Below are positions 35,697-45,901 of a stretch of 64,000 nucleotides of DNA, piece after piece (within the stretch, counting starts at the first letter, position 1; each line of letters starts with the position of its first letter). Source of the DNA: Lenzites betulinus (lineage: Eukaryota > Basidiomycota > Agaricomycetes > Polyporales > Polyporaceae); contig JABYQU010000063.1 of assembly GCA_022264855.1 (NCBI GenBank), positions 120,353 through 184,352 on the forward strand. Direction: 5' to 3'. A model generated the notes under the pieces. The model searched no databases. It was not told where the DNA came from and worked only from the letters and a program-made list of their open reading frames with translations. The translations under genes were made by a program, and so were the position numbers.

Positions 35697-38600
35697 ATGT
35701 CTGGTCGGTCTCGCACGAGTCTTGCTTTACCTTCTGGCTCACAATTCAGCAGACTATGCCGTTTTCGCCCATCCCGACTTTGACCCGAATGATTACGCAA
35801 ACGCCATCCTAGCGGGGGAGCCTTACCCTCCACAGCCAGGCAAATCGAAACCTACAAAGGCCGCAGGCCTCGCCCCAGCCAGCGAGGATGTCTCTGTATC
35901 AATTTCCAAGCTGACCTTCAGCTTGGACGATGTTGAGAAGCAGTTAAAGAACGTGGTACGCGCACTCGTTTCCCCCTAGGGTGTGATGGGATCCTGATGG
36001 CGTCCCCGGCCTAGGTCACAACGCACCATGAGGACCTCCTCGTACAGGCTGCTGGGGTCTCAGACCTCCAAGGCTCACTCGGCTCCGTCCGCACCGGGCT
36101 GAACGAACTCGACTCTTCTCTCGAGAAGTGAGTGTGGCGTGCTCCTACGTGCCATTCGTCCCCCACTAGTTTGGATGGACCTTCTGGCCTTCTTTGCTCT
36201 CCGAAGTTCGTCCGCGCTGCGCCAGGCGATAGACCCTACAGCCAGAGCGAGATGTACAAGTTGACCAGCTGATATGTTGAGGGCAACTGTGCGTCGGCGA
36301 GGGCGCATTTTGTCCGCAGATATTTCATATGGACTACCCTGGCGCGGGCGTGAATGGCCTATAGCTAGCGGCGCATATGCTCTTCGTATGTAATCGTTGC
36401 CTCGTGCAGCAATCGTCTCACTGGGTCTGGTAAGTTGGGATGTATGGGGGCCGCGTGATATTCGGTGGCGCCAACGTTCAGCACACACCTGTTCTGTTTC
36501 CCACAACGCACGCCTTCTTCAAACCAACGCTCACAGCATCCCTCCCACAGACTGCGCTCAAAAATCCGAGTGCCATATCAGTCCCTGCAGAGGCATGTGT
36601 CCAAGCTCGAGCGCCTGCAACAGGCGTCGGATATTCTCCGGCGCACGTCCCGGTTCGTCATACTCGCCCGCCGGCTCGAGTTACAGCTCGTCGAGATGAA
36701 CAAAGCCGACGCATCCGATACCGATGGGGCCAACGGTGTCAAACCGAAGCCACCCTCGAATGGCGCTGCAGCTGCGGCATCTGGTTCTGGTGCGCGGGCA
36801 GAGACACCGGTGGCGCTGGACAGCGAAGACGAGAAGGAGCGCGCCATCGCGAAGGCGGCGCTGACGATTGCTGAGCTGAGTCGGTGTTCTTCCTTTTTCA
36901 TATTCCCCCATTATTTATGCTTACACATTCAATACGGCGCAGCTGCGCTGTTAGACGCTGCAAACGAGGCCCCAGTCACGGGTACTGCTCACGACGAGCA
37001 TGAGAATGGCAGGGCCGACACCGGGGACCGCGTTCCGCTCAGTTCTATCCGAGCTGTAGCCGTTCACCTGCCGTTCATTGATGCTGCACGCGCTAAAGTC
37101 ACCACGGACATGGAAACAATGGTCTTCACCGGTCTCGCGACGCTTGTAAGTAGTCGGAGCTGTGATTCACGGCGACAGACACCAATGCACTGAGCGCCCC
37201 ATAGAACCAGTCTATGCTAGCCAGCTCACTTCAGACTGCACATAATCTCCGCGTGCTCCCCGATCTCGTACAAAATTTAGTCAGCGATCTGTCCGAGGCA
37301 GTCGAAGGACGCATTCGATCGGCTTTCGATTTGACGCGGATATCGAAAGACATCATGGCAAAGGGTCAGTCATATGTCCTATCATAATGCACACGGTGCG
37401 CTGACAGCTCGGTCCGCGCAGATACCGCGTCCATTGGGCAGGGTCTGCTGTACAAGTCCCGCGTGCGGACCGAACCCACCAGCGTGACCGCCCCGCAGTG
37501 GACTGCCGCGTTGTGGGGCAGTCTTGAGAGTTTGATCGAAGAGATGGCCGACTGCTGCATCAAGGTGTACACGCTTGAGAAGGTGCTCAAGGTCAAGCGC
37601 GACCCGGTAACTGACGTGGTCTTTCTCGACGAGGCAATGAAGGTAAATTTGGCAAGGTACGAGTGTATAACAACATAATCAAATACCCTTGTACAGGTTC
37701 TGGAGAACAAACCAAGCACGACGTTTTGGGCTTCGTTGGGGCGTTCGCTGGAGAAGAATGCACGCGATGCCGCGAAGGGTCCGTCAACGCACGTAGCTGT
37801 GCATGGGTGTACTGCTAACGTTTCTTTACAGGTTCCAGCTTCTTACAGCAAACCCTGAGCACCGGATATCCTAGGCTACTCCGCTTGTTTCATTCATTTT
37901 TTACCAAAATTGCTGTCCATACAGACACGGTGTACACGCAGGCCCAACAAAGGTCTGTTTCAGCGCTCCTCCCTCGTGATCCCCCTAATATTTCATTTTA
38001 GCCCGGAAACGATCCTCATCCTCCGCGCACTCTCGAACTTCGAGTCGCTGTACCTTTCTCGATCATCAAATCGGTTGAATGAGGCTGTTGGTCAAGCTTT
38101 TGCAGGCGGGGCGCGCGCCCCACCCGGCATGTCCGAAGGCATCAACGTCGCGCGCGCCGTCGCGAACGAGCTTGACTCAGCAAAGTTCGACCCGCTTTTG
38201 GTGCAATCCGTCGCACGCTATGCAGTGTCGAGCCTCGAGCTAATGCTCGCCCGCGGCGATAATCTGGTGAGCGTCACAGCCTAGGACAGGGACGAGATCG
38301 AGCGATTGATTTAGTGGGTGTCGGCAGATCTCGAGAGATCGCGCTGCGACGAGTCTCCTCGGACCAGTCGCGTCGCCTCAGCTGCTCCTCAACGCATCCC
38401 TCGCGACATGCGTCTACCACGCCTGGGTACGCTTGGACAAACTCCGCGAAGAGTATCCCGAAGGGGTTATCGCCATTCTGCTCCCGGCCACAACAGTACG
38501 CTTCACAACGGCCGCCTTTTCGAAAGAGCCCGTACGCTGATGCTGCGCATCTCCGCCATTTCCAGAAGCTGCACGACACGTTCGAACGCGTAGTCAACCC

Positions 38601-39463
38601 CCTGCTTGCCGCCATCCGCCGCGAGCTCGGCGCGGTCATCTCCAAGCTGCATCGCATGGATTTCAGTGATAGCGTCGATCCGCTCACAGCAATGGGCGGC
38701 GGTCCAAGCCCTTACATGAAAGATCTGGTCGAGAAGCTCGCGTTTGTCAAGAACGAGGTGCTCGCGCTGTACACCGTGCCTGAGGTCAGCCGCCAGTGGT
38801 AAGCTGCCCCCCTCGCGCTCCCGAGCTGTAGTATCGCATGGCTGATCGATCGGCCGACAGGGTACTCTCGATCGTCCGTTTCGTGATCAAGACGTTCGTG
38901 CTGCACGCGTCGATCGCGAAGCCGCTCGGGGAGAGCGGAAAGCTGCAGCTCACGAGCGACATGACCGAGCTCGAGTTCGGCCTCAGCGCGTTCATGGCGG
39001 ACAAGGCGCAGCAGAGCAAGCGCGGCGCGGATTGGGACGCCGTTGGGGACGACTACCGCGCACTGCGCGGCATGCGGTGCGTCCTTTCCCTCTTGTCATG
39101 CGAGCAGAATGCAGCGGCTGACGATCGCGATTTGAATACAGGCAGCTGCTCTTCCTCGACAACGCCACGCTCGCCTCCCCGAGACACACAGCGGGTCTCC
39201 CGCCGCTCATCGTGCTACACCATATACTCGTGCGCTCCCCTATCACGCTCCCACATGCGCTGCACGGATGGGCGGAGGCAGAGTACGTGCGGTGGGTGGA
39301 GGAGCACTCCGAAGACGAGGCGTGGACCCTCGTCGACGGGGATGTCACACACTGGGAGAAAGTGGCAGAGGCGGAGGGCCGAAACCCCGGCGCTGCCGCA
39401 GAGTATGTGCGGCTTGCGCGTACGGTGCTCGCGAACGCTCAGCAGAAGGTCGTCGCCACTTGA
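35697..39463 (+). CDS. COG5: Conserved oligomeric Golgi complex subunit 5
   Basis: A long gene with about 14 exons. A seven-base coding exon (35697-35703) joins 35750 to give MSADYAVFAHPDFDPNDYANAIL, the usual N-terminus. Next come coiled-coil segments (SKLTFSLDDVEKQL, VPYQSLQRHVSKLERLQQASDILRRTSRFVILARRLE), the central TSVTAPQWTAALWGSLESLIEEMADCC region, and the C-terminal MKDLVEKLAFVKNEVLALY to the stop. COG5 is in lobe B of the COG tethering complex, which directs retrograde vesicles inside the Golgi. One intron (36128-36550, 423 bases) is far longer than the rest. The gene converges with ILV6, 192 bases away. Confidence 0.9.
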
Positions 39464-39655
39464 CGAGGATGTACTTGTTCTGAATAGCATACCCGTTTGT
39501 GCTCTGCTTGCTCTCCGGCGAAGATATAGAATGCACTGGAGTTCTTTGAACAACCAAAATCGAAGAACAGGAGAGCCAGACAACGCGATAACAACCCTAC
39601 GCCGTTAACATAGATCCGTGCAGTACTTTTGTATGTGGAAGCGAAGTCCGAATGC

Positions 39656-40855
39656 TTAGCCAGGGGGAAGGAGGCTGGCATCGACAGCCGCGCCCTCCTC
39701 CGACTCGTCCAGCTCCTCCGAGTTCCGAATCGGCGTGCGCGGCATGACCATGAGACCTATTCGTCGTCAGCCTCCCAACTTCAGGCCTGAGATGCACACA
39801 CGTACCGGTTCGCGCAGACTCGAGCAGGCCAAACGGCTTCAGGAGCGTGAGGAACGCCTCCACGCGCTTCGTCTTCCCGCACATCTCCACGATCACGCTG
39901 TGCTCGCTCACGTCCACAATCCGGCCGCCAAACTGGGCAGACAGCACTTGGACCGCGTGCAGATTGTCGCTCTTCAGACGCAGGGTCTGAATTGGCGTCA
40001 ACGGCGCGGGGGGTGCAGATGCGCCCTCCCCGTCGGCGGAGTGCTCGAAGAGCTGCACGAGTGCCGCCTCACGCTCGAGCTTCGGGTCCGCGGTGGGTAA
40101 CGTGGTGTGGTGGCGGCGGGGCTCGTGCGTGGGCCCGCCGAGGAGCTGCTCCTCTACATACTCGGGGCCGAGGATGGAGACCTTTGCGAGGAGGAGCTCG
40201 CGCTCGATGCAGTGCGTGTCGGTATAGTCGAGCACGGCCCACACGGGAACCTACACGGGTGTCACGATGAGGGGGGATGCGAGGTGTGGTGAAAGACACA
40301 TACCAGGTCCTCAAGTTGCCTGCGGGCTTGTTCCACGACACCATCCTGCCCGCTAAGGACGATACACATACGACTGAGGTCGCGTATCTCGGTGCGGCAC
40401 ACGACCAGCGAGTCGATGTTGAAGCCGCGGCCAGCCAGAATTCCAGAGACGCGCGATAACACACCGGGCTCGTTCTGCACGAGGCAGTTGAGGACATGTC
40501 TGGGCACATAAGCCGGATGCGCGTGAGAAAAGTAATTGATTATATCGAGCAAGGAAAATGCGCACTTCTTGAATGGTTGTAGACTCGGCGGCGGGGTGTT
40601 GTAGAGGATATTCGTGACTGCTTCCTCTGCGGAGCGCGACCGCGGCAAATCCATAGAGGGCAGCGGAGGGGGGCGATGCCGCAAAGTACGCTTGTAGTCC
40701 AAAGCTGAGGTAGAGTCATCTATGGGCTTAGGAGGCTTGGGCGCGTTCTCCCCATCCTGCCTCCGGATTGACGAGGAAAAGCAGCGAGGCTTCAGTGTCA
40801 CCCTGGTGGCAGAGACAAAGCGTGCGCGTCCTGCACTGAAGATGAGGCTGGCCAT
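39656..40855 (-). CDS. ILV6: Acetolactate synthase small (regulatory) subunit
   Basis: Exons 40304-40855, 39806-40250 and 39656-39756 give about 365 residues. A basic N-terminus (SAGRARFVSATRVTLKPRCFSSSIRR) looks like a mitochondrial transit peptide. The first ACT domain is seen in HVLNCLVQNEPGVLSRVSGILAGRGFNIDSLVV. The second region starts VPVWAVLDYTDTHCIERELLLAKVSILG and includes HAVQVLSAQFGGRIVDVSEHSVIVEMCGKTKRVEAFL. It ends in PRTPIRNSEELDE. The subunit stimulates the catalytic ILV2 protein and gives valine feedback inhibition in branched-chain amino-acid synthesis. The frame is also open to an ATG at 40897. Confidence 0.93.
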
Positions 40856-41167
40856 GGCGGTGGATGCGGAAGAAAGAGTGGATGGTCGCGGTGGCACTGG
40901 CAGAAGAAGGACCGACCCCGCATTTTGCAGAGCTCTAGCACCGAGTCACGACTCCCGACACGTGATCGCTACCCCGCGTTCTGAAAGTAATCTTATGAAC
41001 GGTACCTGCCTCCTGGAAGCGGGGCCAGCTTTCGCATATATGCAGGTCTTACAGCTTGGAGGTCCATACAGATTGGAGGATACATTTTAAATACAATATA
41101 TGATACATAGCATCCAAAAAGAGCGTCACCTCATAGTACGTATCAAAAACATACCGAAGCTACATAA

Positions 41168-42376
41168 TTACCCACGTCCGTCACTGAGAGTAGAGAATTG
41201 ACCCCAGCATCCTACATCATCGCTATCGTCCTGTACACGCGCAAGCCATCCACTACGGACTAGGGCGTAATGGTCGAATAGGTTCTGAGAGTCTTTGGGC
41301 GCCGGAAGCATCACGACTTCAACGCCAATATCCTCGCAGCCCTCTCTGAGATACCTCAGCCTCGTGACACGCACCTCGTACCTCCAATGGGCTGGTGGCG
41401 AAGCGGTGCTAGCGGGGACCGCGCTGGGCTGCACCAAGAGTTGCCGCACACTTGGATAGCTCGGTACACGGGGAGCGTGGAGTCTAGATATCGGATCGTT
41501 CCATGGCGGGCCATTGCCAGTGAGCAAAGCCAGCTGGTGCTCGAGGTCCTCGCGCATGCCGACCCCGACAGCACGGACCAGAGCTTCTGCATAGTTCTCT
41601 GCCTCGGAGACGCTAAGATGGGTTACCCGTGGCGCGGCGTAGGACCAGAACAAGTCGATCCCGTGGCAGGAGTGTCGGTCTAGTGACCCAGTCGGACCAA
41701 GGGACAGATGTGTCAATGCTGGAAAGATCGGGACCCCGATCCGCTTATGAATGAGCTGCGTGCTGAAGAGCGTTTCTACGTCGTATATCCCAACGAACGT
41801 CGCCTCGCGCAAGGAGGGAAACGGGCTTTGGATGGCTCGCAGGTCAATACTGCTGCCCGCGGTGAATCCGCACTGGACGACAAGGGTGATAAGGTCGGAT
41901 GTGACAAGGCGAAATAGCGTCTCCGCAGCGTGGCGGTACTCTGGGGATTTGGTTGGGTAGAGCACGCCACTGGTAGAGCTTTCAACGGGTGGACGATCCG
42001 AGTCAGCGATCACGGATATGGAATGTGAGGGACTTGGGCGTGACGGCGAGAGAGATCGGGTCCGGAGGTTTGGCTTCGAGCTCATTTTCCTACGGCGCCG
42101 TATGGATGCTGAGTCGGGGGTATGGGGGAACGTCAGATGGAGGTGCCGGATAAGGGGCTTGACCCCCAACACAGGGTCACATTCACGCTCGTACAGATCG
42201 ACGAATGCCTGGAGGCGACGCGGACTTGCAGCCAGGGCTACGGAGTGGAATCGGGTCGTGCGCGCGATTGCGCGGAAATCCCTGGACACTAGCGAGAGAG
42301 CGCAGCCTGTGGCTCCTCCGTCGGTGCATGTGAAGTGCACGATTCGCTGAACAGTTTCTACGGGAAGGGACTCCAT
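41168..42376 (-). CDS. F-box-like/LRR family protein A
   Basis: An intronless frame of 402 residues. The N-terminus MESLPVETVQRIVHFTC then ALSLVSRDFRAIARTTRFHSVAL is a typical Agaricomycete F-box-like domain. RLQAFVDLYERECD and VKPLIRHLHLTF follow. Later segments (FPALTHLSLGPTGSL, YPSVRQLLVQPS) are leucine-rich, and the end has GWLARVQDDSDDVGCW. Probably a substrate adaptor of an SCF ligase or a relative that has lost that role. The neighbouring gene is a paralogue, so this is a tandem duplication. Confidence 0.7.
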   Translation of the reverse strand: MESLPVETVQRIVHFTCTDGGATGCALSLVSRDFRAIARTTRFHSVALAASPRRLQAFVDLYERECDPVLGVKPLIRHLHLTFPHTPDSASIRRRRKMSSKPNLRTRSLSPSRPSPSHSISVIADSDRPPVESSTSGVLYPTKSPEYRHAAETLFRLVTSDLITLVVQCGFTAGSSIDLRAIQSPFPSLREATFVGIYDVETLFSTQLIHKRIGVPIFPALTHLSLGPTGSLDRHSCHGIDLFWSYAAPRVTHLSVSEAENYAEALVRAVGVGMREDLEHQLALLTGNGPPWNDPISRLHAPRVPSYPSVRQLLVQPSAVPASTASPPAHWRYEVRVTRLRYLREGCEDIGVEVVMLPAPKDSQNLFDHYALVRSGWLARVQDDSDDVGCWGQFSTLSDGRG

Positions 42377-42766
42377 GATTTGGCGGAGGATATTGAGGGG
42401 GAACTAGTAGGGAATGGAGTGCGGAGTAGATGGTACTGACGAAGTGGCCGTTAATGCTAAGACGCAGAGCGGCGCGTGCATTGCCCCCAGCTATCGATAC
42501 TAAAGCGGGCCTGATAACGAGCGCTGAGCCATCATCTAGTCGCCCATGAGGCCTGCGGTATCGACTTGAGTCGTGACCGGTTCACACTACCATCTTCCCT
42601 TGATGCGCCTGGTCTAGTGACAGTCCCTACGCACACGGGCAAAATATATAAGCATAGCGCTGTGCTACTACTTGTGACAGACAAGTCTTAGTAGTACGAC
42701 ATTGTACTGACCGGGCACGCCTCGGGGTGTTGAAGTTATACAGGAGTGGTAGATGGGCGAAGAACA

Positions 42767-44002
42767 TCAGGGGTCGCCCGCTCGGAGGACGGCTAAGTGA
42801 CGCCAGCATCCCGCCTCGTCACTCCCATCCTCTATGCGTTCCAACCACTCTCTGCGAGCGACCTTGTAGCGGTCATGGAGGAATGTCGGGTCCTTGGACG
42901 GCATGAGCACGAAAGCCTCGACACCTCTTTCCTGGCAGTCCCGTTCTATCTGCCCCAACCCTCTCATCCGGGCGGCGTGACCCATCCAGGCATTGCCACA
43001 GCATGCGCCCACGGGCCCCATGCTAGGTCGGAGCAAGAGGTGCTGCACGCTCGGGTACGTCGGCTCGGGGGGCGGCTCGTCTGAGGACGGCGGGAGGGGC
43101 TCGTACTCCGAGTTTGGATGAAAGGCAATGACATCGGTGTTGGGGCGTCGCACCCCGATGGCAGACGCCAGCGATGCGATCCATCCCTCTGCGTCAGCGG
43201 CACTCAGATGAGTGACATGCGGGGCGGCGGCAGGCCAGAACTCGAGTGCAGGGGCGGGTCCCCAGAACCCGGACCGCGAGAGGGACAGGTGCGTCAATGC
43301 AGGGAAGATAGGCGTTTCGGCGACCTCGCTGGTGAGCTGTTTGCTGAACAGCGTGCGGATGTCTACGTTGACGAATGTGGCCTCGCGCAGAGAGGGGAGT
43401 GCGTCGTTTATAATGGGGAAGGCAGGTGGGTGGCAACACATGGTAGAGGCGCCTTGCACGACGAGAGTCACTAGATCGGGTGCAGCGAGGCGGAATATTG
43501 ACTGCGCAGCGCGGGCGTACCCGGGGAACAAGCATGAACAGGCCATGCTGGAGAAACATTCCCATGGCGGATCCCCGCCAGTGCGCCCAGCAGTTGAGGT
43601 ACCCTCCACACTTCCCGAGGACGTAGACGATCGGCTCCGGATCACCTTCTTCAGTGTGCCCCACAGCCGCAATTTGCGCATCCCGGACGCACCCGTTGGA
43701 GTCCTCGTCGAATGGGACGGTGGCAAGCGAGCCGTGTCATCCAGAGTTTGAGAGAAAGACAGCAGCAAGTGCCGAATACGAGGTTTGTCTCCTTGAACAG
43801 GGTCGCATTCGCGTTCGTACAGCGATGAGAATGCCCGGAGGGAATGTTGGGTTGCGGTGAGGGAAACGGAGTGGAAGCGGGCCTTGCGTGCGACTGCGCG
43901 GAATTCCTTGGAGACAAGTACGAGAGAATTGCCTGTGGCGCCCCCATCGGTGCAGGCGAGCTCGAAGATGTGCTGGACAGTCTCTACTGGCAGGGTATCC
44001 AT
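42767..44002 (-). CDS. F-box-like/LRR family protein B, tandem paralogue
   Basis: An intronless frame with ATG at 44002 (MDTLPVETVQHIFELACTDG), about 411 residues. Aligned blocks shared with the gene at 41168-42376 include LVSKEFRAVARKARFHSV, SLYERECDPV, RIRHLLLSF, SLREATFVNVDI, FPALTHLSL and a C-terminal EWLERIEDGSDEAGCW. The frame continues to another ATG at 44074, but homology with the paralogue begins at 44002. Function as for the paralogue. Confidence 0.7.
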   Translation of the reverse strand: MDTLPVETVQHIFELACTDGGATGNSLVLVSKEFRAVARKARFHSVSLTATQHSLRAFSSLYERECDPVQGDKPRIRHLLLSFSQTLDDTARLPPSHSTRTPTGASGMRKLRLWGTLKKVIRSRSSTSSGSVEGTSTAGRTGGDPPWECFSSMACSCLFPGYARAAQSIFRLAAPDLVTLVVQGASTMCCHPPAFPIINDALPSLREATFVNVDIRTLFSKQLTSEVAETPIFPALTHLSLSRSGFWGPAPALEFWPAAAPHVTHLSAADAEGWIASLASAIGVRRPNTDVIAFHPNSEYEPLPPSSDEPPPEPTYPSVQHLLLRPSMGPVGACCGNAWMGHAARMRGLGQIERDCQERGVEAFVLMPSKDPTFLHDRYKVARREWLERIEDGSDEAGCWRHLAVLRAGDP

Positions 44003-44405
44003 GATAGTCTGCGAGATATGTGTGGCGCTAGGGATACGAGAAAGGGCCCGGTTGAAGGTCTGTGCTTTCGCCACGTGGGGATTCTTATCGGGAGCCTCCC
44101 GTGCGCATGTCTATTACCTTTCTTTGTGTTAGTTCCCGTGGGATATGCTGCGGCGAAGTTTAATGCAGCCCCATACGATCTAGAACTACACGAGGAAGTC
44201 ATTAAAATTGATGACTGGTGGGTCACGGGTTTGTACTGGCAGTATTCGCACCCCGGGGAGCCACTGCCATTGTCCAACGTTGATCCTTCCGGTGTCAGAT
44301 AGTATGAGGGTGAGGTTGGGAAGAGGAGAGGAGGAGGGGGGCAGATTGGTGTAGGTGATAGAAACCCACCAAAATTCTCTCAGCCACGCCAAAGCCTACG
44401 CGCGA

Positions 44406-44433
44406 GATGATGATGATGATGATGATGATGATG
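44406..44433 (+). repeat. (ATG)n microsatellite
   Basis: Nine tandem ATG units in an intergenic region. Confidence 0.9.
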
Positions 44434-44749
44434 GATTCATTGATTATAGTGGCATAGAGGCCGGTCACGGCCGAAGTTGCCACTTCGTACAAGTCTACTG
44501 CAAAAATAGCTAGGTAATCATGGCTGCCAGGGGATCCAAAAGGACTCGGACTGGGGAGTGCAAAGGTGGATAGTACGCGTGAGGTGCACATGAGAAGAGA
44601 CTGTCGTGAGGGGATATGTAATACATGCGCGAAAAAGAGACCGGCAGGAGCGACACACTGTTAGGCATGTGTCTCCCATAACGGGCGGGTGAAAAGCAGG
44701 TTGAGCAGTGAGGAAAGTGTCGCCAGGACTGCAAGTGGGCTATAATGCC

Positions 44750-44774
44750 GGGTTGGGTTGGGTTGGGTTGGGTT
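44750..44774 (+). repeat. (GGGTT)5 pentanucleotide repeat
   Basis: Five perfect GGGTT units, 54 bases outside the LTR. They resemble telomeric G-rich repeats only loosely. Confidence 0.9.
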
Positions 44775-44856
44775 AGGTGGATTCAGGCACGTAATAGAGA
44801 CGGCCGAATTGGAGGTGCCCCGAGAGGCTGTTACAATTCCTCCTATTTCTGGACTA

Positions 44857-45007
44857 TGACTCTATATGACTCGTTGCGACTCAGTATGACTCCCAGTGAC
44901 TCGTTGGACACTATGACTCGTTGCGACTCGATAGGACTCCCCTGGACTCATTATGACTCGTCGTGACTCTTCCTGAACTATGACTCATGCAGAGCATGAC
45001 TCGACTC
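44857..45007 (+). promoter_or_regulatory. Helically phased array of GACTC/TGACTC motifs in U3
   Basis: About 14 GACTC copies. Hexamers with GACTC begin at 44857, 44867, 44877, 44887, 44897, 44914, 44924, 44934, 44944, 44954, 44964, 44981 and 44997, with one more GACTC at 45003. Most spacing is exactly 10 bases, with gaps of 17, 17 and 16. TGACTC is the half-conserved core of GCN4/CPC1-type bZIP sites; one copy is TGACTCA. The array ends just before the TATA box. Confidence 0.85.
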
Positions 45008-45012
45008 CACCT

Positions 45013-45019
45013 GTATATA
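45013..45019 (+). promoter_or_regulatory. LTR TATA box
   Basis: TATATAA lies 29 bases before 45048, where the sequence complementary to the priming site begins. Confidence 0.75.
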
Positions 45020-45160
45020 AAACCCTAGGGGCTCACAGTAGAGCCCCAGCTTCGATCTCCTGTTCATACCTCGTACACTCTGTTATACATCCTCAGGCTT
45101 GACGCCTTCTGAACCTCACCAGTGCGCTCGACAGCCACCGGTGAACGTTATCCTAACATT

Positions 45161-45171
45161 AGATCGAAGCT
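45161..45171 (+). promoter_or_regulatory. Self-primer binding site (Tf1/sushi type)
   Basis: AGATCGAAGCT lies two bases after the LTR. It is the exact complement of AGCTTCGATCT at 45048-45058 in the LTR, which would be the first 11 bases of the transcript given the TATA position. Tf1/sushi elements prime reverse transcription in this way from their own mRNA 5' end instead of a tRNA. Confidence 0.75.
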
Positions 45172-45879
45172 CTGGATTCCTCACCTCGTAACGGTGCAAG
45201 GACCCCATACCTGAGGAGGGTAACTCGAAGGTTACCTGCCCTATTCCGAACCCGAAACAACTCGCCCATCCTGGCCACTCGTTCACATCTCCCAATTCAA
45301 GAAGATAGCTCTTCAGAAGAACTACCTACCCCATCGCGCCCTTCACGCACACCCGCTTTCAACGACACTGCAGAAGAAGAGGAAAACTTCTGGAACCCCC
45401 CTGAGGACCGCATCCCATCCGGACTCCTTGCGGACGACGAACAATCCCCATCTCCCCCAGACTCAAACGAGATTGTTCCCGACCCTCCTTCACCAGCAGA
45501 CAATTCGTGGGAGGCATTCTATCAAGCAGTCATCAACGGACACAACGCCGCAAGAGAGCTTCACGAAGTAAACCAGGCCAACCCTCGCATTAACCCCCTG
45601 GCAATCCAACACGTTCGGGACGCTGCCTGGCACTTACTCCAAGCTATTCGCATCCTTCGGCACGACATTCCTTACCCCATCCCCGGACAAGCCGTCGCAT
45701 TTCCTGAGTGGCTTGAAATACACGCACACAACCTTCAGCAGCTAGTAGGAGTAACTCACCCCTACGACCCGGCATTTGCAACAACCGTCACACTTCTCCA
45801 AAACATTGCGGCAGCCCGCTTCCTAGTCAACCAGTGGGCCACATCCCAACCGTCCCAGTATCACGGACCAGACCACTAG
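45163..45879 (+). other. Long open frame without ATG, between priming site and gag
   Basis: An uninterrupted frame of about 239 codons runs from the end of the priming site to TAG at 45877 and has no ATG. The last 190 codons look like real protein: an acidic Pro/Ser segment (AEEEENFWNPPEDR) then a helical part (WEAFYQAVINGHNAARELHEV, VRDAAWHLLQAIRILRHD, FPEWLEIHAHNLQQLVGV). A CTG at 45172 is a possible start. gag begins 22 bases after its stop. It may be translated from a non-AUG start, be read after a splice, or be a decayed piece of gag. Confidence 0.6.
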
Positions 45880-45901
45880 GAACGGAGAACAACTTACGTT
45901 T

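Larger units (their letters stand above)
44003..44828. other. Intergenic before the retrotransposon
   Basis: No gene. Contains a trinucleotide repeat, a GGGTT repeat and the promoter of the F-box-like gene. Confidence 0.5.
44829..45158 (+). repeat. 5' LTR
   Basis: 330 bases from TGTTA to TAACA, ending two bases before the priming site. It contains the TGACTC array, TATATAA at 45013-45019 and a likely transcription start at 45048. The boundaries rest on the short terminal inverted repeat and the PBS position, because no second LTR is available for comparison. Confidence 0.7.

Noticed and set aside
44750..44774. Telomere or interstitial telomeric repeat
   Set aside because: GGGTT differs from the usual fungal TTAGGG, only five copies are present and genes continue on both sides.
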